Positions 34,719 through 43,386 of a DNA stretch of 64,000 nt are shown in pieces. The DNA is from Akkermansiaceae bacterium (GTDB lineage Bacteria > Verrucomicrobiota > Verrucomicrobiia > Verrucomicrobiales > Akkermansiaceae): positions 114,926 through 178,925 of the forward strand of contig SUVN01000001.1 of NCBI GenBank assembly GCA_015061985.1, in the 5' to 3' direction. Each line of letters opens with the position of its first letter. The first letter of the stretch is position 1. Both the position numbers and the translations under genes were made by a program. The notes beneath the pieces were generated by a model. That model was not told where the DNA came from. It worked only from the letters and a program-made list of their open reading frames with translations, and searched no databases.

Positions 34719-34747
34719 ACTCTAGTTTATCTGTTGTGAAATGTCAA
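34719..34747 (-). promoter_or_regulatory. Sigma70-like promoter of thioesterase, leaderless geometry
   Basis: On the minus strand, TTGACA (34747-34742), 17 bp and TAGAGT (34724-34719), then 7 bases to the ATG at 34711. Confidence 0.7.
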
Positions 34748-34803
34748 GAAAAAGTAACAAAAAGCATGGAAGTTGGGGTGCAGTTAGGTGTTGGCGGTAA
34801 CTT

Positions 34804-34832
34804 TTAACTGTACATGGGGTGCAGAATATGCT
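34804..34832 (+). promoter_or_regulatory. Sigma70-like promoter of GH35 gene
   Basis: TTAACT (34804-34809), 17 bp and TATGCT (34827-34832). A start about 7 bases downstream would fall after the ATG at 34836, which favours the ATG at 34845. Confidence 0.5.
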
Positions 34833-34844
34833 AGCATGCGGAGC

Positions 34845-36758
34845 ATGACTAGACTCAACACGTTCATGTTGATGGCAGCCATAGCTCTGGGCGGCACTGC
34901 AGCGGCCGGTCCGGAAGCCATGCAGAACCTGCAGAAACCGCAGGCCGGTGTCCCCGCAGATTTTTCCTTTGGCGGGGAGAATGGCTGTGAGTTCATGCTC
35001 AATGGTAAAGCGTTCCAGATTCGCAGCGGCGAGATACACCCGCAGCGCGTGCCGCGTCAGTACTGGCAGCACCGCATCCGCGCCGCGAAAGCCATGGGGC
35101 TCAACACGATTGCCTTCTATGTGTTCTGGAATCAGCTGGAGCAGAAAGACGGCAGCTGGGATTTCAGCGGGATGAATGATATAGCCGCTTTCATTGATTT
35201 ATGCCAACAGGAGGGCATGTGGGTACTCTTCCGCCCCGGCCCCTTTGTGTGCGGTGAGTGGGATATGGGCGGCCTGCCTGCTTACCTCCTCAAGGACGGC
35301 CCGGCAGAGCTGCGCAACACGCGCAATCCGCGGTTCATGGCGGCTCAGACCCGCTATCTGGACAAAATGGCAGAGATTGCCATCCCTCGTCTGGCAAAAA
35401 ACGGCGGCCCCATCCTGATGATTCAGCTGGAGAACGAATACGGCAGCTACCGCTCCCCGCACGATGAAATCGCCTATATCGAATGGCTGCGAGATTATTG
35501 GAAAGGCAAGGGGGCAGAGCGCTTCTACCTCTCGGAGGGCAGCTCTCCCATGCACCTGCGCTTTGTGGTGCCGGAGGTGGCGGTGGGGCTCGACCCGGCC
35601 GACCGAGAGAGTGACACTCGTCACGCCCGCAAGGTGGTGAAGAATGCACCTGTGTTCTCCAGCGAGACCTATCCCGGTTGGCTGCGCCACTGGGGGGAAG
35701 GTAACTGGTTACCCAGCCGCAAGACGCTCAATTCCGTTCGCTGGTATATGCAGAGCGGCTTCTCATTCAACCTGTTTGTGTTGCACGGCGGCACGAGCTT
35801 CGGCTTGACTGCCGGCTCCAACGCAGATAACAATACCGGGGCAAACTTCATGCCCGACCTCACCAGCTATGACTACGGTTCTCCCATTGGTGAGCACGGC
35901 AACCTGACCAGAGAATACTTTGAGTACCGTGATATTATCCGCAAGGCGCTCCCCGCAGAGGCTAATGTCCCGGAGCCGCCCGCCACGCCGGAGACCATGA
36001 CCGTACCGGCCTTCACCCCGGAATTGGTGTGCCCGTTCTTCCAACTCCGCAAGACGGATGCCGGGCTGAGCGAGCAGCCGCGCACGCTGGAGAGCGTGGG
36101 GCAGAACCAGGGCATTGCCGTCTACACCGCCACCGTACCCGCAGGGGATGCCGCCCGTCTCCACCTCACGGTGCGTGATTACGCGCAGGTCTACCTGGGT
36201 GCCGACCATGTCGGCGATATCGACCGCCGCACCAACCCCACCGGTATCGACCTCCCCGCCCGCAAGTCTCCGCAGGCGCTCACCGTGGTGCTGGATACCT
36301 TCGGCCACGTGAACTTCTCCAACTTCATCGAGAAGGATGACAAGGGAATCTTCGGCCCGGTAAAACTGGGTGATACCGAGCTGAAGGGTTGGGAAATGAA
36401 GCTGCTGCCGCTGGATGCAGGTGAGCCGCAGCCCGGCATGCCCAACCGCATGTGGACACCCAACCTGAAAGGCGGCCTCTTCCGCGCGGAGATTGAGCTG
36501 GACAAGGTGGCCGATACCTTCCTGAACATGGAGAAGTGGCCCAAGGGCTACGTGTGGGTGAATGGGCATCTGCTTGGCCGCTACTGGAACATCGGCCCGC
36601 AGTTCCGCCTCTACTGCCCCGCAGAGTTCCTGAACAAAGGTAAGAACACCATCACCATCCTCGATACCATGACCTCTGCCCCCGCACCCATCTGCGGTGA
36701 GCTGGAGCGCAACATGGAGGTGAACAAAGTGACGGAAAGTCTCAACAACCAGTGGTAA
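34845..36758 (+). CDS. Secreted GH35 beta-galactosidase
   Basis: This 637-residue glycoside hydrolase family 35 enzyme has a signal peptide (MTRLNTFMLMAAIALGGTAAA). The TIM barrel contains AFYVFWNQLEQKDGSWDFSG, FRPGPFVCGEWDMGGLPAYLL, the acid/base motif QLENEYGSY and the nucleophile motif SSETYPGWLRHWGE, then the GGTSFGLTAGSN substrate loop. C-terminal jelly-roll domains (GPVKLGDTELKGWEMKLLPL; WPKGYVWVNGHLLGRYW) complete the fold. It should remove terminal beta-galactose from oligosaccharides or host glycans such as mucin O-glycans; linkage preference is unknown. It is monocistronic, with a terminator at 36806. The intervening 36759-36926 holds nothing else. Confidence 0.93.
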   Translation: MTRLNTFMLMAAIALGGTAAAGPEAMQNLQKPQAGVPADFSFGGENGCEFMLNGKAFQIRSGEIHPQRVPRQYWQHRIRAAKAMGLNTIAFYVFWNQLEQKDGSWDFSGMNDIAAFIDLCQQEGMWVLFRPGPFVCGEWDMGGLPAYLLKDGPAELRNTRNPRFMAAQTRYLDKMAEIAIPRLAKNGGPILMIQLENEYGSYRSPHDEIAYIEWLRDYWKGKGAERFYLSEGSSPMHLRFVVPEVAVGLDPADRESDTRHARKVVKNAPVFSSETYPGWLRHWGEGNWLPSRKTLNSVRWYMQSGFSFNLFVLHGGTSFGLTAGSNADNNTGANFMPDLTSYDYGSPIGEHGNLTREYFEYRDIIRKALPAEANVPEPPATPETMTVPAFTPELVCPFFQLRKTDAGLSEQPRTLESVGQNQGIAVYTATVPAGDAARLHLTVRDYAQVYLGADHVGDIDRRTNPTGIDLPARKSPQALTVVLDTFGHVNFSNFIEKDDKGIFGPVKLGDTELKGWEMKLLPLDAGEPQPGMPNRMWTPNLKGGLFRAEIELDKVADTFLNMEKWPKGYVWVNGHLLGRYWNIGPQFRLYCPAEFLNKGKNTITILDTMTSAPAPICGELERNMEVNKVTESLNNQW

Positions 36759-36805
36759 TCCACACGCCTACGCCCGGTGCTCCCGGGCTGCAAGGTGAAA
36801 AGCTG

Positions 36806-36835
36806 CAAAGCCCGGCGCGAAAGCTCCGGGCTTTG
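36806..36835 (+). terminator. Terminator-like hairpin after GH35 gene
   Basis: CAAAGCCCGG (36806-36815) pairs perfectly with CCGGGCTTTG (36826-36835). Only a short T content follows, so strength is uncertain. Confidence 0.6.
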
Positions 36836-36926
36836 TCATGCCGTGGCATTCCGGTTGCATGGCGGCATCCTCAGAGCCATTTCCCGAACACTCTTACCTC
36901 CTCGCCCGTTGCTTTGCCTGTCTAAT

Positions 36927-37628
36927 TCACTCGTAGGATTGCAGGAGTTCGGCGCAGCGTTCGCTGTTGTAGCGGATGGCGCGTTCGAACGGGGTTTTGC
37001 CTTCGCTGTCGGGCTCGTTGGGGATGATGACTTCGGCATCCAGGAGAAGTTGCAGCGTGTCAACATCGTCTTCCATCATGGCGTTTTCAGCCATAAGTCG
37101 CTGCGTGTTGGGGTGGGTGATTCCCCGTTCCTGTAACTGTGCGAGCGCGGCTTCTTTTTGCGCGTGGCGGAGCAACTGCATGCAGGCTTCGTGTTCATTG
37201 AGTCGGGCGGCGGTGTAGGGCGTTTCGCCGAACTCGGTGGTTGCACCGGGGGCAATGCCGGGAGCGTTCAGCAGCTCCTGTACGCAGTCGGAGTGGCCGA
37301 ACCATGCCGCTGCATACAGGGGGGTGATGCCGAGGGTATCCGCTTTGTTGACATCCGCTCCTGCGGCTAGGAGGAATCGCAGGTTGCCTGTGCGTCCGTG
37401 GCGTGCCGCGTGGATGAGGGCGGTGCGGCCCTGCCAATCCTGAATGTTGATATCCGGGGCATTGGTTTCTGTCCGCAGTTCCTGCAGCCGCTCCGTGTCC
37501 GGCTGGGCGGCGGCCAGCATGAGCTGTTCCACGGGGTCTTGGTTCTCCGGCCACAACAGGTGCGCGATGCTGCCCGCTGTGAGCGACAGGAGCAGGACGA
37601 GGCCAATGATAATCAGGGCTTTTTTCAT
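36927..37628 (-). CDS. Membrane-anchored ankyrin-repeat protein
   Basis: This 233-residue protein has the N-terminal anchor MKKALIIIGLVLLLSLTAGSIAHLL followed by four to five ankyrin repeats. The clearest are DWQGRTALIHAARHGRTGNLRFLLAAGADVNKADTLGITPLYAAAWFGHSDCVQELLNAPG and EGKTPFERAIRYNSERCAELL. It lies 56 bp downstream of the FKBP gene on the same strand, so it is likely co-transcribed. A periplasmic scaffold role is possible. It is the third protein of this architecture in the window. Confidence 0.85.
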   Translation of the reverse strand: MKKALIIIGLVLLLSLTAGSIAHLLWPENQDPVEQLMLAAAQPDTERLQELRTETNAPDINIQDWQGRTALIHAARHGRTGNLRFLLAAGADVNKADTLGITPLYAAAWFGHSDCVQELLNAPGIAPGATTEFGETPYTAARLNEHEACMQLLRHAQKEAALAQLQERGITHPNTQRLMAENAMMEDDVDTLQLLLDAEVIIPNEPDSEGKTPFERAIRYNSERCAELLQSYE

Positions 37629-37684
37629 GCGGACAGCAATCTGCCCCGATGGCGGACGCACCGGGGCAGGGAAAGGTAAGGGGC

Positions 37685-38323
37685 TTACTTGGTCAGGGAG
37701 ATGAGCTCCATCTCAAAGATGAGGGTGGAGTTCGGGCCGATGCTGCCCGGGCCATTGGCACCGTAGGCCAGATTGGCGGGGATGGTGACGCGCCATTTGG
37801 CACCCACGGGCATGAGCTTGAGGGCTTCCGTGAAGCCGGGGATGACCTGACGGATGTTGAACTTGATGGGCTGCTTGGACTGGTCGAACACCGTGCCGTC
37901 CACCAGCGTGCCCTTGTACATCACTTCTGCAGTGGGGGCTTCGCCGTGCTTGGCTGCGTCGTACTTCTCCTCGCCGCCGGGGGTCAGAATTTCATACTGG
38001 AGACCGCTCTCCGTGGTCACCACGCCGTCCTTCTTGCCGTTTTCTTCCATGTACTGACGGCCGATTTCGAGATTCTTCGCGCCCTTTTCATCGGAACGCT
38101 TCTGGAGCATGGCGCCGAACTCTCGCTGGATGGCCTGCACATCGGCAGCCATAATTTCCGGATCCATGCTTTCGTTGAGAGCATCGGTGATGCCCTTGGC
38201 AATCATCTCGCCCATCAGGTCATCGGCCTTGACGCCGGGGAGCATCTGCGGCAGCATCTGTCCACCCACGTGGAAACCGACGATGTAGGACATCACTTTC
38301 TTGATTTGTTCCATATCAGACAT
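37685..38323 (-). CDS. FKBP-type peptidyl-prolyl cis-trans isomerase (Mip/FkpA-like)
   Basis: This 212-residue protein has an N-terminal helical dimerisation segment (SYIVGFHVGGQMLPQMLPGV, about residues 12-31). A C-terminal FKBP domain follows (about 110-212) with VMYKGTLVDGTVFDQS, VIPGFTEALKLMPVGAKWRVTIPANLAYGANGPGSIGPNSTLIFEMELI. This is the Mip/FkpA/FklB layout. No signal peptide is evident, so it may be cytoplasmic like FklB, unlike FkpA. It accelerates prolyl isomerisation and assists folding. A promoter -10 (TAGTAT) lies 6 bases before the ATG. Confidence 0.93.
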   Translation of the reverse strand: MSDMEQIKKVMSYIVGFHVGGQMLPQMLPGVKADDLMGEMIAKGITDALNESMDPEIMAADVQAIQREFGAMLQKRSDEKGAKNLEIGRQYMEENGKKDGVVTTESGLQYEILTPGGEEKYDAAKHGEAPTAEVMYKGTLVDGTVFDQSKQPIKFNIRQVIPGFTEALKLMPVGAKWRVTIPANLAYGANGPGSIGPNSTLIFEMELISLTK

Positions 38324-38329
38324 GTCGGT

Positions 38330-38359
38330 ATACTAGCATGTCCTCTATGCTCAACGCAA
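38330..38359 (-). promoter_or_regulatory. Sigma70-like promoter of FKBP gene, leaderless geometry
   Basis: On the minus strand, TTGCGT (38359-38354), 18 bp and TAGTAT (38335-38330), then 6 bases to the ATG at 38323. An alternative TTGAGC-16-TATACC overlaps it and would favour the ATG nine bases further on. Confidence 0.5.
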
Positions 38360-38375
38360 GACAGGGCAGAGTCAT

Positions 38376-38405
38376 AATGGATGGACGATGGACAAAGGAC
38401 AAAGG
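38376..38405. repeat. Partial type A repeat arm
   Basis: GGATGGACGATGGACAAAGG followed by ACAAAGGAAG matches one arm of the dispersed repeats at 45776, 51665 and 63931. No matching second arm is present, so it is a remnant. Confidence 0.5.
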
Positions 38406-38420
38406 AAGAGGTGCATTCTC

Positions 38421-39101
38421 TTAGTCCTTATCTGAGGTCAGCAGGAGGTATGGCACGTAGACAATGGCTACGCCGGTGGTACAGACTCCCTCTCCCAACC
38501 AGAGAAGCGTATTGAGTGCGGGACCCACGGTATAGGTCACGGGCATGCGGACATAGTTGAAGAAGCTGCGTTTTGTCGGGGCATATTCCTCTGTCCAAAT
38601 GGGCCAGTTCAGCCGTTGGCGATTGTTGAAAGGCAGGCCGATGCGTTTGGTTGCCTCTTTGCTCAGATAACAACGGCGTGCCGATGCCCGGTCAAAATCA
38701 CGCTCACGCAGAATCATCGGCGTTCCGTCCGGCAGTTCTGCGGCCTCTTTTCCGAGGTAGTCTTTCACCTGTTGCGGAGTCAGGGCACAGTAATAGACCT
38801 CTGTATACAAATCCCGGCTCTTTGCCTTCGGCCATGCTGTGGAGCATTTGCCGTGAACAATGCGTATGGGAAGGCTTTCTTCCATGTACCCGTACACCGT
38901 TTCGATGTAGTATATCCCTTTCAACTCATAGAAAGGAGTTGCCGATGGTTTGCTGTCTTTCTGATAGGGAGTTTCCTTACCCCAGGCATCCATTTTGTCG
39001 CAGATGTTGTATTCTGTCAGAATCGGCATACAGGCTGTATGGATTGCACATAACACCGGCAAGCAGAGATAAAGGAAAATCCGATTTCGGGCAATTTTCA
39101 T
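38421..39101 (-). CDS. Lipoprotein of unknown function
   Basis: This 226-residue protein has the signal peptide MKIARNRIFLYLCLPVLCAIHTAC, with a lipobox-like HTAC. The mature part contains YELKGIYYIETVYGYMEESLPIRIV and a C-terminal hydrophobic stretch (NTLLWLGEGVCTTGVAIVYVPYLLL). The longer open frame upstream runs antisense into tsaC and was rejected. A possible promoter (TTGCTT-18-TATTAT) lies upstream, overlapping the tsaC promoter region divergently. I do not recognise a family. Confidence 0.65.
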   Translation of the reverse strand: MKIARNRIFLYLCLPVLCAIHTACMPILTEYNICDKMDAWGKETPYQKDSKPSATPFYELKGIYYIETVYGYMEESLPIRIVHGKCSTAWPKAKSRDLYTEVYYCALTPQQVKDYLGKEAAELPDGTPMILRERDFDRASARRCYLSKEATKRIGLPFNNRQRLNWPIWTEEYAPTKRSFFNYVRMPVTYTVGPALNTLLWLGEGVCTTGVAIVYVPYLLLTSDKD

Positions 39102-39193
39102 GGCGGTAGCGTTCAGTTGTCGCTTTTTATAATACATTGTGGATGGAGATGCAAGCAAATTGTTCTGTGGTTCGAGTATACTCTTGATTTGGT

Positions 39194-39221
39194 TTGACAA
39201 ACGATTGAAAAAGCGTATAAT
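39194..39221 (+). promoter_or_regulatory. Consensus sigma70 promoter of tsaC operon, leaderless geometry
   Basis: TTGACA (39194-39199), 16 bp and TATAAT (39216-39221), then 7 bases to the ATG at 39229. The alternative ATG at 39220 lies inside the -10, so it cannot be the start. Confidence 0.8.
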
Positions 39222-39228
39222 GCCGCGC

Positions 39229-40272
39229 ATGGAAACGCGCGTGATAGAGATAGATCCGCTGGAGGATTGTCGCAAGGTGTACCGGGAGGCAGCTGATTTG
39301 CTGGCTGCCGGGGAGTTGGTGGCAATTCCCACGGAGACGGTGTACGGACTGGGGGCAGATGCCTTCAATGCGGATGCCGTTGCCAGGGTGTTTGCCGTGA
39401 AGGAGAGACCGAGTTTTGACCCGCTCATCTGCCATCTGGCCAATGCACGCGCACTGAAGGATATTGCGGAGGTGCCGGAGGAGCTGCAACCGCTGGTGGA
39501 CAGGCTGAGCAAGGAGTTCTGGCCGGGACCGATGACGCTGGTGCTGCCGCGCAAGGACTGCGTGCCGGATGTGGTGACGAGCGGGCTGCCCACGGTGGCC
39601 TGCCGTGTGACCAGTCATGAGGCGATGCGCGGTGTGGCGCGTGCGCTGGGGCATCCCATTGCCGCCCCGAGCGCCAACCGCTTCGGCAACATCTCGCCCA
39701 CAAGCGCGGGTGCGGTGCTGAAGGAACTTGGGGGCAGCATCCCGCTGGTGCTGGATGCCGGAGCCTGTTCTGAGGGGCTGGAAAGCACTATCCTGCAACC
39801 TTTTGTGGATGAAAAGGGTAAGCCTGCCGTGCGTCTGCTGCGCGAGGGACCTGTCACCCGTGAGAAGCTGCGCGGTATTTGCCGCGTGGTGAAGCCCGGC
39901 AAGGGTGGTGAAGCAGAGGCAGCGTTGCCGAATGCTCCCGGTCAGCTCAAGAGTCACTATGCACCGGGCAAGCCGCTGTTGCTGCATGACCCGCGCACGC
40001 CGTTTGAACCGCAGGAGGGCGTTGCCTACGGCCTCATCTCCTACAAGGGCGATTCTCCCCTCGCGGAGCAGGATTGCTGGGTGGAAACCATGACGCTCTC
40101 CCCCGGCAGCGGCCGATTGGTGGAGGCGGCGGTGCGTTTGTTTGCCGTGATGCGAGCCATGGATGAGAATGAGGATGTGCAGGTGATTGTGGCAGAGGAA
40201 CTGCCCAGGATGGGGCTGGGTTATGCCATGATGGACCGCCTGACGAGAGCCTCCGCTCAACGCGAAGACTGA
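39229..40272 (+). CDS. tsaC: L-threonylcarbamoyladenylate synthase (Sua5/TsaC, long form)
   Basis: This enzyme makes threonylcarbamoyl-AMP from threonine, bicarbonate and ATP for t6A37 modification of ANN-decoding tRNAs. The 347-residue protein has the YrdC domain in the first 200 residues (VAIPTETVYGLGADAFN, VFAVKERPSFDPLICHLA, FWPGPMTLVLPRKD, RVTSHEAMRGVARALGHPIAAPSANRFGNISPTSA). A C-terminal Sua5 domain follows, introduced by APGQLKSHYAPGKPLLL. The start METRVIEIDP is fixed by the promoter. It leads an operon with an SCP2-like gene (10 bp gap), an iron alcohol dehydrogenase and an aldehyde dehydrogenase. Confidence 0.95.
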   Translation: METRVIEIDPLEDCRKVYREAADLLAAGELVAIPTETVYGLGADAFNADAVARVFAVKERPSFDPLICHLANARALKDIAEVPEELQPLVDRLSKEFWPGPMTLVLPRKDCVPDVVTSGLPTVACRVTSHEAMRGVARALGHPIAAPSANRFGNISPTSAGAVLKELGGSIPLVLDAGACSEGLESTILQPFVDEKGKPAVRLLREGPVTREKLRGICRVVKPGKGGEAEAALPNAPGQLKSHYAPGKPLLLHDPRTPFEPQEGVAYGLISYKGDSPLAEQDCWVETMTLSPGSGRLVEAAVRLFAVMRAMDENEDVQVIVAEELPRMGLGYAMMDRLTRASAQRED

Positions 40273-40282
40273 TTGCCCCGGG

Positions 40283-40774
40283 ATGAAGCTGTTTTTTCAG
40301 AAATTGACGGTGGGTATTGTGCTGCGTGTGGTGCATGCGGCGCTGGTGGAACTGTATGGAATGGATACGCGGGTGAAGGCAGAGTTTGATGCCCTGCCGG
40401 AGCGGATGAGCTATGCCATAGCCACCGGACATGACGCTCCCACGCTGTTTGTGCGGTGGAAAAAGGGGCGTCTGGTGCGGCTTAAGCAGCTGCCCTCTGC
40501 GGTTTGCAACCTGCGAGTGAAATCCACCGCGCACTCGTTCCAACTCTTTACCGGGCAGATGGGACTGGCCCAGGCGTATGCCCGCCATGCGTTCACCATG
40601 CAGGGTGAGATTGCCGATGTGATGAAGCTGGCGCGTCTGGTTAACATTGTGGAGGCCTACCTTTTCCCGAAATTGATAACGAAACACATACTGACCGATA
40701 TTCCGGCGCTGCAGGTGAACCCGCTGCGTGTGTACGGGAAAATAGCACTTGGGTTCCTGCGCTTTAAATACTGA
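40283..40774 (+). CDS. SCP2-like small protein preceding ADH/ALDH pair
   Basis: This 163-residue protein has no signal peptide. The central part (LFVRWKKGRLVRLKQLPSAVCNLRVKSTAHSFQLFTGQMGLAQAYARHAFTMQGEIADVMKLARLVNIVEAYLFP) has the look of an SCP2/sterol-carrier-type lipid-binding fold, with its typical TMQGEIADVMKL turn. It is followed after 1 bp by an iron-dependent alcohol dehydrogenase, and that by an aldehyde dehydrogenase. This suggests it presents a hydrophobic alcohol or aldehyde substrate. The fold assignment is pattern-based. Confidence 0.6.
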   Translation: MKLFFQKLTVGIVLRVVHAALVELYGMDTRVKAEFDALPERMSYAIATGHDAPTLFVRWKKGRLVRLKQLPSAVCNLRVKSTAHSFQLFTGQMGLAQAYARHAFTMQGEIADVMKLARLVNIVEAYLFPKLITKHILTDIPALQVNPLRVYGKIALGFLRFKY

Positions 40775-40775
40775 T

Positions 40776-41960
40776 ATGTTGCCTCCTTACTTTGAGTTTC
40801 AGAACTCCGTGAAGCTGCTGTGCGGCGAGTTGTCGCTGGAGCGGCTTGCCAATGAATTGCAGCAGCAGGGAGCTAAAGCTCCCATGCTCCTGACGGATGC
40901 CGTGCTGTACAAGTTGGGAACGGTGGATGCCGTGCTCAGCAGCATGGAGACAGAGGGATGCCGCCCGGCCTGCATCTTCACGGATATCCCCGTGGATTCC
41001 TCGCTCCGCGTGGTGAACAGCATTGCCGCCCTCTATCGCCGCAATCAGTGCGATTCCCTCGTGGCGGTGGGCGGTGGCTCCGTCATTGATACCGCCAAGG
41101 GGGTGCGCCTCGTCCTGTCTCAGAATACGGATGATATCCTGTCCATCAGCGGAGTGGAAAACCTGAGCCGAGGTACGCACATCCCCTTTATCGTGGTGCC
41201 CACCACGGCCGGTACCGGGTCGGAATGCACCGGCGTGGCCGTTATCCGCAATGATGAAACCGGGGTGAAGATGGAGTTCCTCTCTCCCTTTGTGCAGCCG
41301 GATGCGGCGGTGATTGACCCGCGTATGACCACCGGGTTGCCGCCCAAGGCGACGGCTTCCACAGGTATGGATGCCCTCTGCCACGCGGTGGAGGCATGCA
41401 CCTGCCTGCAGGCCAATCCGCTCAGTCAGGCATACGGCATGGCTGCCATCCGAATGATTGCCGACAACATTGTGCAGGCCACCCGCAAGGGCAGCGATAA
41501 ACAGGCTCGCTTTGCCATGGCGCTGGCTTCCACCATGGCGGGAATTGCTTTCTCTAACTCCATGGTGGGCGCGGTGCATGCCATTGGTCATGCCCTCGGC
41601 GGTGTCTGCCATGTGCCGCATGCCGTGGCGATGACGATTCTGCTGCCGCATGTGATGCGCTACAACCTTTCCCACGCTGCGGCTTCCTATGCGGGGCTGC
41701 TGCCCGCGCTGGTGGGGGATGAGGCTGCGCTCAACACGCCTGCGGATAAGCGTGCCGAAGCGGCCATTGAGGCCATTGCGCGACTGGGACGCGAGCTGCA
41801 TGATGCCTGTGGTCTGCCGTTGACGCTGGAAGCCGCCGGAGTGCCGAAGGAGTCCTTGGCGCAGGTGGCCGCCGTGGCGGTGAATGACGGCGCACTCATT
41901 GTCAATCCCCGTGCTGCGGATGAGCAGCAGGTCATTTCCATCCTTAACGCTGCTTTCTGA
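40776..41960 (+). CDS. Iron-containing (group III) alcohol dehydrogenase
   Basis: This 394-residue NAD(P)-dependent dehydrogenase of the Fe-ADH family has the nucleotide-binding VAVGGGSVIDTAKGVRL and VVPTTAGTGSECTG. The metal-binding region includes STGMDALCHAVEACTC and AVHAIGHALGGVCHVPHAVAMTILLPHVMRYN, whose aspartate and histidines ligate iron or zinc. It would interconvert an alcohol and aldehyde. The start MLPPYFEFQNSVK at 40776 follows the previous stop by 1 bp. The aldehyde dehydrogenase gene begins 2 bp after it. Confidence 0.93.
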   Translation: MLPPYFEFQNSVKLLCGELSLERLANELQQQGAKAPMLLTDAVLYKLGTVDAVLSSMETEGCRPACIFTDIPVDSSLRVVNSIAALYRRNQCDSLVAVGGGSVIDTAKGVRLVLSQNTDDILSISGVENLSRGTHIPFIVVPTTAGTGSECTGVAVIRNDETGVKMEFLSPFVQPDAAVIDPRMTTGLPPKATASTGMDALCHAVEACTCLQANPLSQAYGMAAIRMIADNIVQATRKGSDKQARFAMALASTMAGIAFSNSMVGAVHAIGHALGGVCHVPHAVAMTILLPHVMRYNLSHAAASYAGLLPALVGDEAALNTPADKRAEAAIEAIARLGRELHDACGLPLTLEAAGVPKESLAQVAAVAVNDGALIVNPRAADEQQVISILNAAF

Positions 41961-41962
41961 AG

Positions 41963-43327
41963 ATGCACAAGCTCGTCGAAAAACAACGCCAGTTCTTCCT
42001 CACGCACACCACGCTCGATATCCGTTACCGACGCGAGGCGCTCAAAAAACTCCGCACCGCTCTCCGTAAGTGGGAACCGCGTATCTGCGCCGCGTTGGAA
42101 ACCGACCTCGGCAAGTGCGCCATGGAGACTTACATGACCGAAATCGGCATGGTGCAGGCCGGGCTGAGTGATGCGCTGCGCCACCTGAGCCGCTGGAGCC
42201 GCCCGAAGCGTGTGATGGCACCGCTGGCACAGTTCCCCTCACGCTGCCGCGTCGTGCCGGAGCCCTACGGTGTCTCCCTCATCATCAGCCCCTGGAATTA
42301 TCCCGTTCTGCTGTGCCTGGACCCACTGGTGGCAGCACTGGCGGCGGGCAACTGCTGCGTGGTGAAGCCCTCTTCCATGTCTCCCGCCACATCGGCGGTG
42401 CTGGCAGAGATGCTGGGCAGCATCTTCCCCCCGGCCTATGTGAGTGTGGTACTGGGCGGGCGTGAATCCATCGGCGCGCTTCTGGAGCAGAAGTTTGATT
42501 ACATCTTCTTCACCGGCAGCCCGAAGGTGGGGCATGTGGTCATGGAGGCCGCTGCCCGTCACCTGACCCCGCTGACGCTGGAGCTGGGTGGCAAGAGCCC
42601 CTGTATCGTGGATGAATCCGCCAATGTGCGTGTGGCAGCTCGCCGTATCGCCTTCGGTAAGATTCTCAACGCCGGACAGACCTGTGTAGCACCGGATTAC
42701 CTCATGATTCACGCCTCCCGCAAGGAGGAATTCGTAGCGGAGTATCGCGCCGCCGTGCAGGAAATGCTCGGCGAGGAACCCTTGCAGAACAAGGAGTTCA
42801 CCCATATCATCAATGCGCGCCATTTTGAACGCCTCTGCGGTCTGATGCGAGATGCCCGAGCCGTGGTCGGCGGCCGCAGCGATGCGGAGTCGCTGCGTAT
42901 CGAACCCACGCTGCTGGATGGCATCACGTCCGATTCTGCTGCCATGCAGGAGGAAATCTTCGGCCCGATTCTGCCCATGATGACCTGGGAGAAATGGAAC
43001 GATGTGGAGGATTTTGTGCTCAGTCGTCCGCGACCGCTGGCCTCTTATCTCTTCACCACGGATTCCACTGCGGAGAAGCGCTTCATATCTAATCTGGCAT
43101 TCGGCGGCGGCTGTGTGAATGACACCATCATCCATCTGGCGGTTCACGGGCTGCCCTTCGGCGGCATAGGCGACAGCGGCATGGGTGCTTACCACGGTAA
43201 GGCCGGGTTCGATACCTTCACGCACTACAAATCCGTGCTGACCAAGGGCAACTGGCTGGATCTCCCCTTCCGCTACCACCCCTACAACGGCCTCAAGAGC
43301 CGAATCCTGCGCCTTTTCCTGCGCTGA
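41963..43327 (+). CDS. Aldehyde dehydrogenase (class 3-like, NAD(P)+)
   Basis: This 454-residue aldehyde dehydrogenase is close to the short class 3 type, which acts on fatty or aromatic aldehydes. It has SPWNYPVLLCLDPLVAALAAGN, FFTGSPKVGHVVMEAAARHLTPLTLELGGKSPCIVDE with the general-base glutamate, and FGKILNAGQTCVAPDY with the catalytic cysteine. The C-terminal LRLFLR following YHPYNGLKSRI is typical of the membrane-associated subgroup. It is the last gene of the tsaC operon. With the Fe-ADH it could oxidise long-chain alcohols to acids, or act in reverse. Confidence 0.94.
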   Translation: MHKLVEKQRQFFLTHTTLDIRYRREALKKLRTALRKWEPRICAALETDLGKCAMETYMTEIGMVQAGLSDALRHLSRWSRPKRVMAPLAQFPSRCRVVPEPYGVSLIISPWNYPVLLCLDPLVAALAAGNCCVVKPSSMSPATSAVLAEMLGSIFPPAYVSVVLGGRESIGALLEQKFDYIFFTGSPKVGHVVMEAAARHLTPLTLELGGKSPCIVDESANVRVAARRIAFGKILNAGQTCVAPDYLMIHASRKEEFVAEYRAAVQEMLGEEPLQNKEFTHIINARHFERLCGLMRDARAVVGGRSDAESLRIEPTLLDGITSDSAAMQEEIFGPILPMMTWEKWNDVEDFVLSRPRPLASYLFTTDSTAEKRFISNLAFGGGCVNDTIIHLAVHGLPFGGIGDSGMGAYHGKAGFDTFTHYKSVLTKGNWLDLPFRYHPYNGLKSRILRLFLR

Positions 43328-43386
43328 GAAGGTTTGTTATAAAACGGTGACAGGCATTCCTCTGCACAGGAGCGGTTTTTGAGGGA

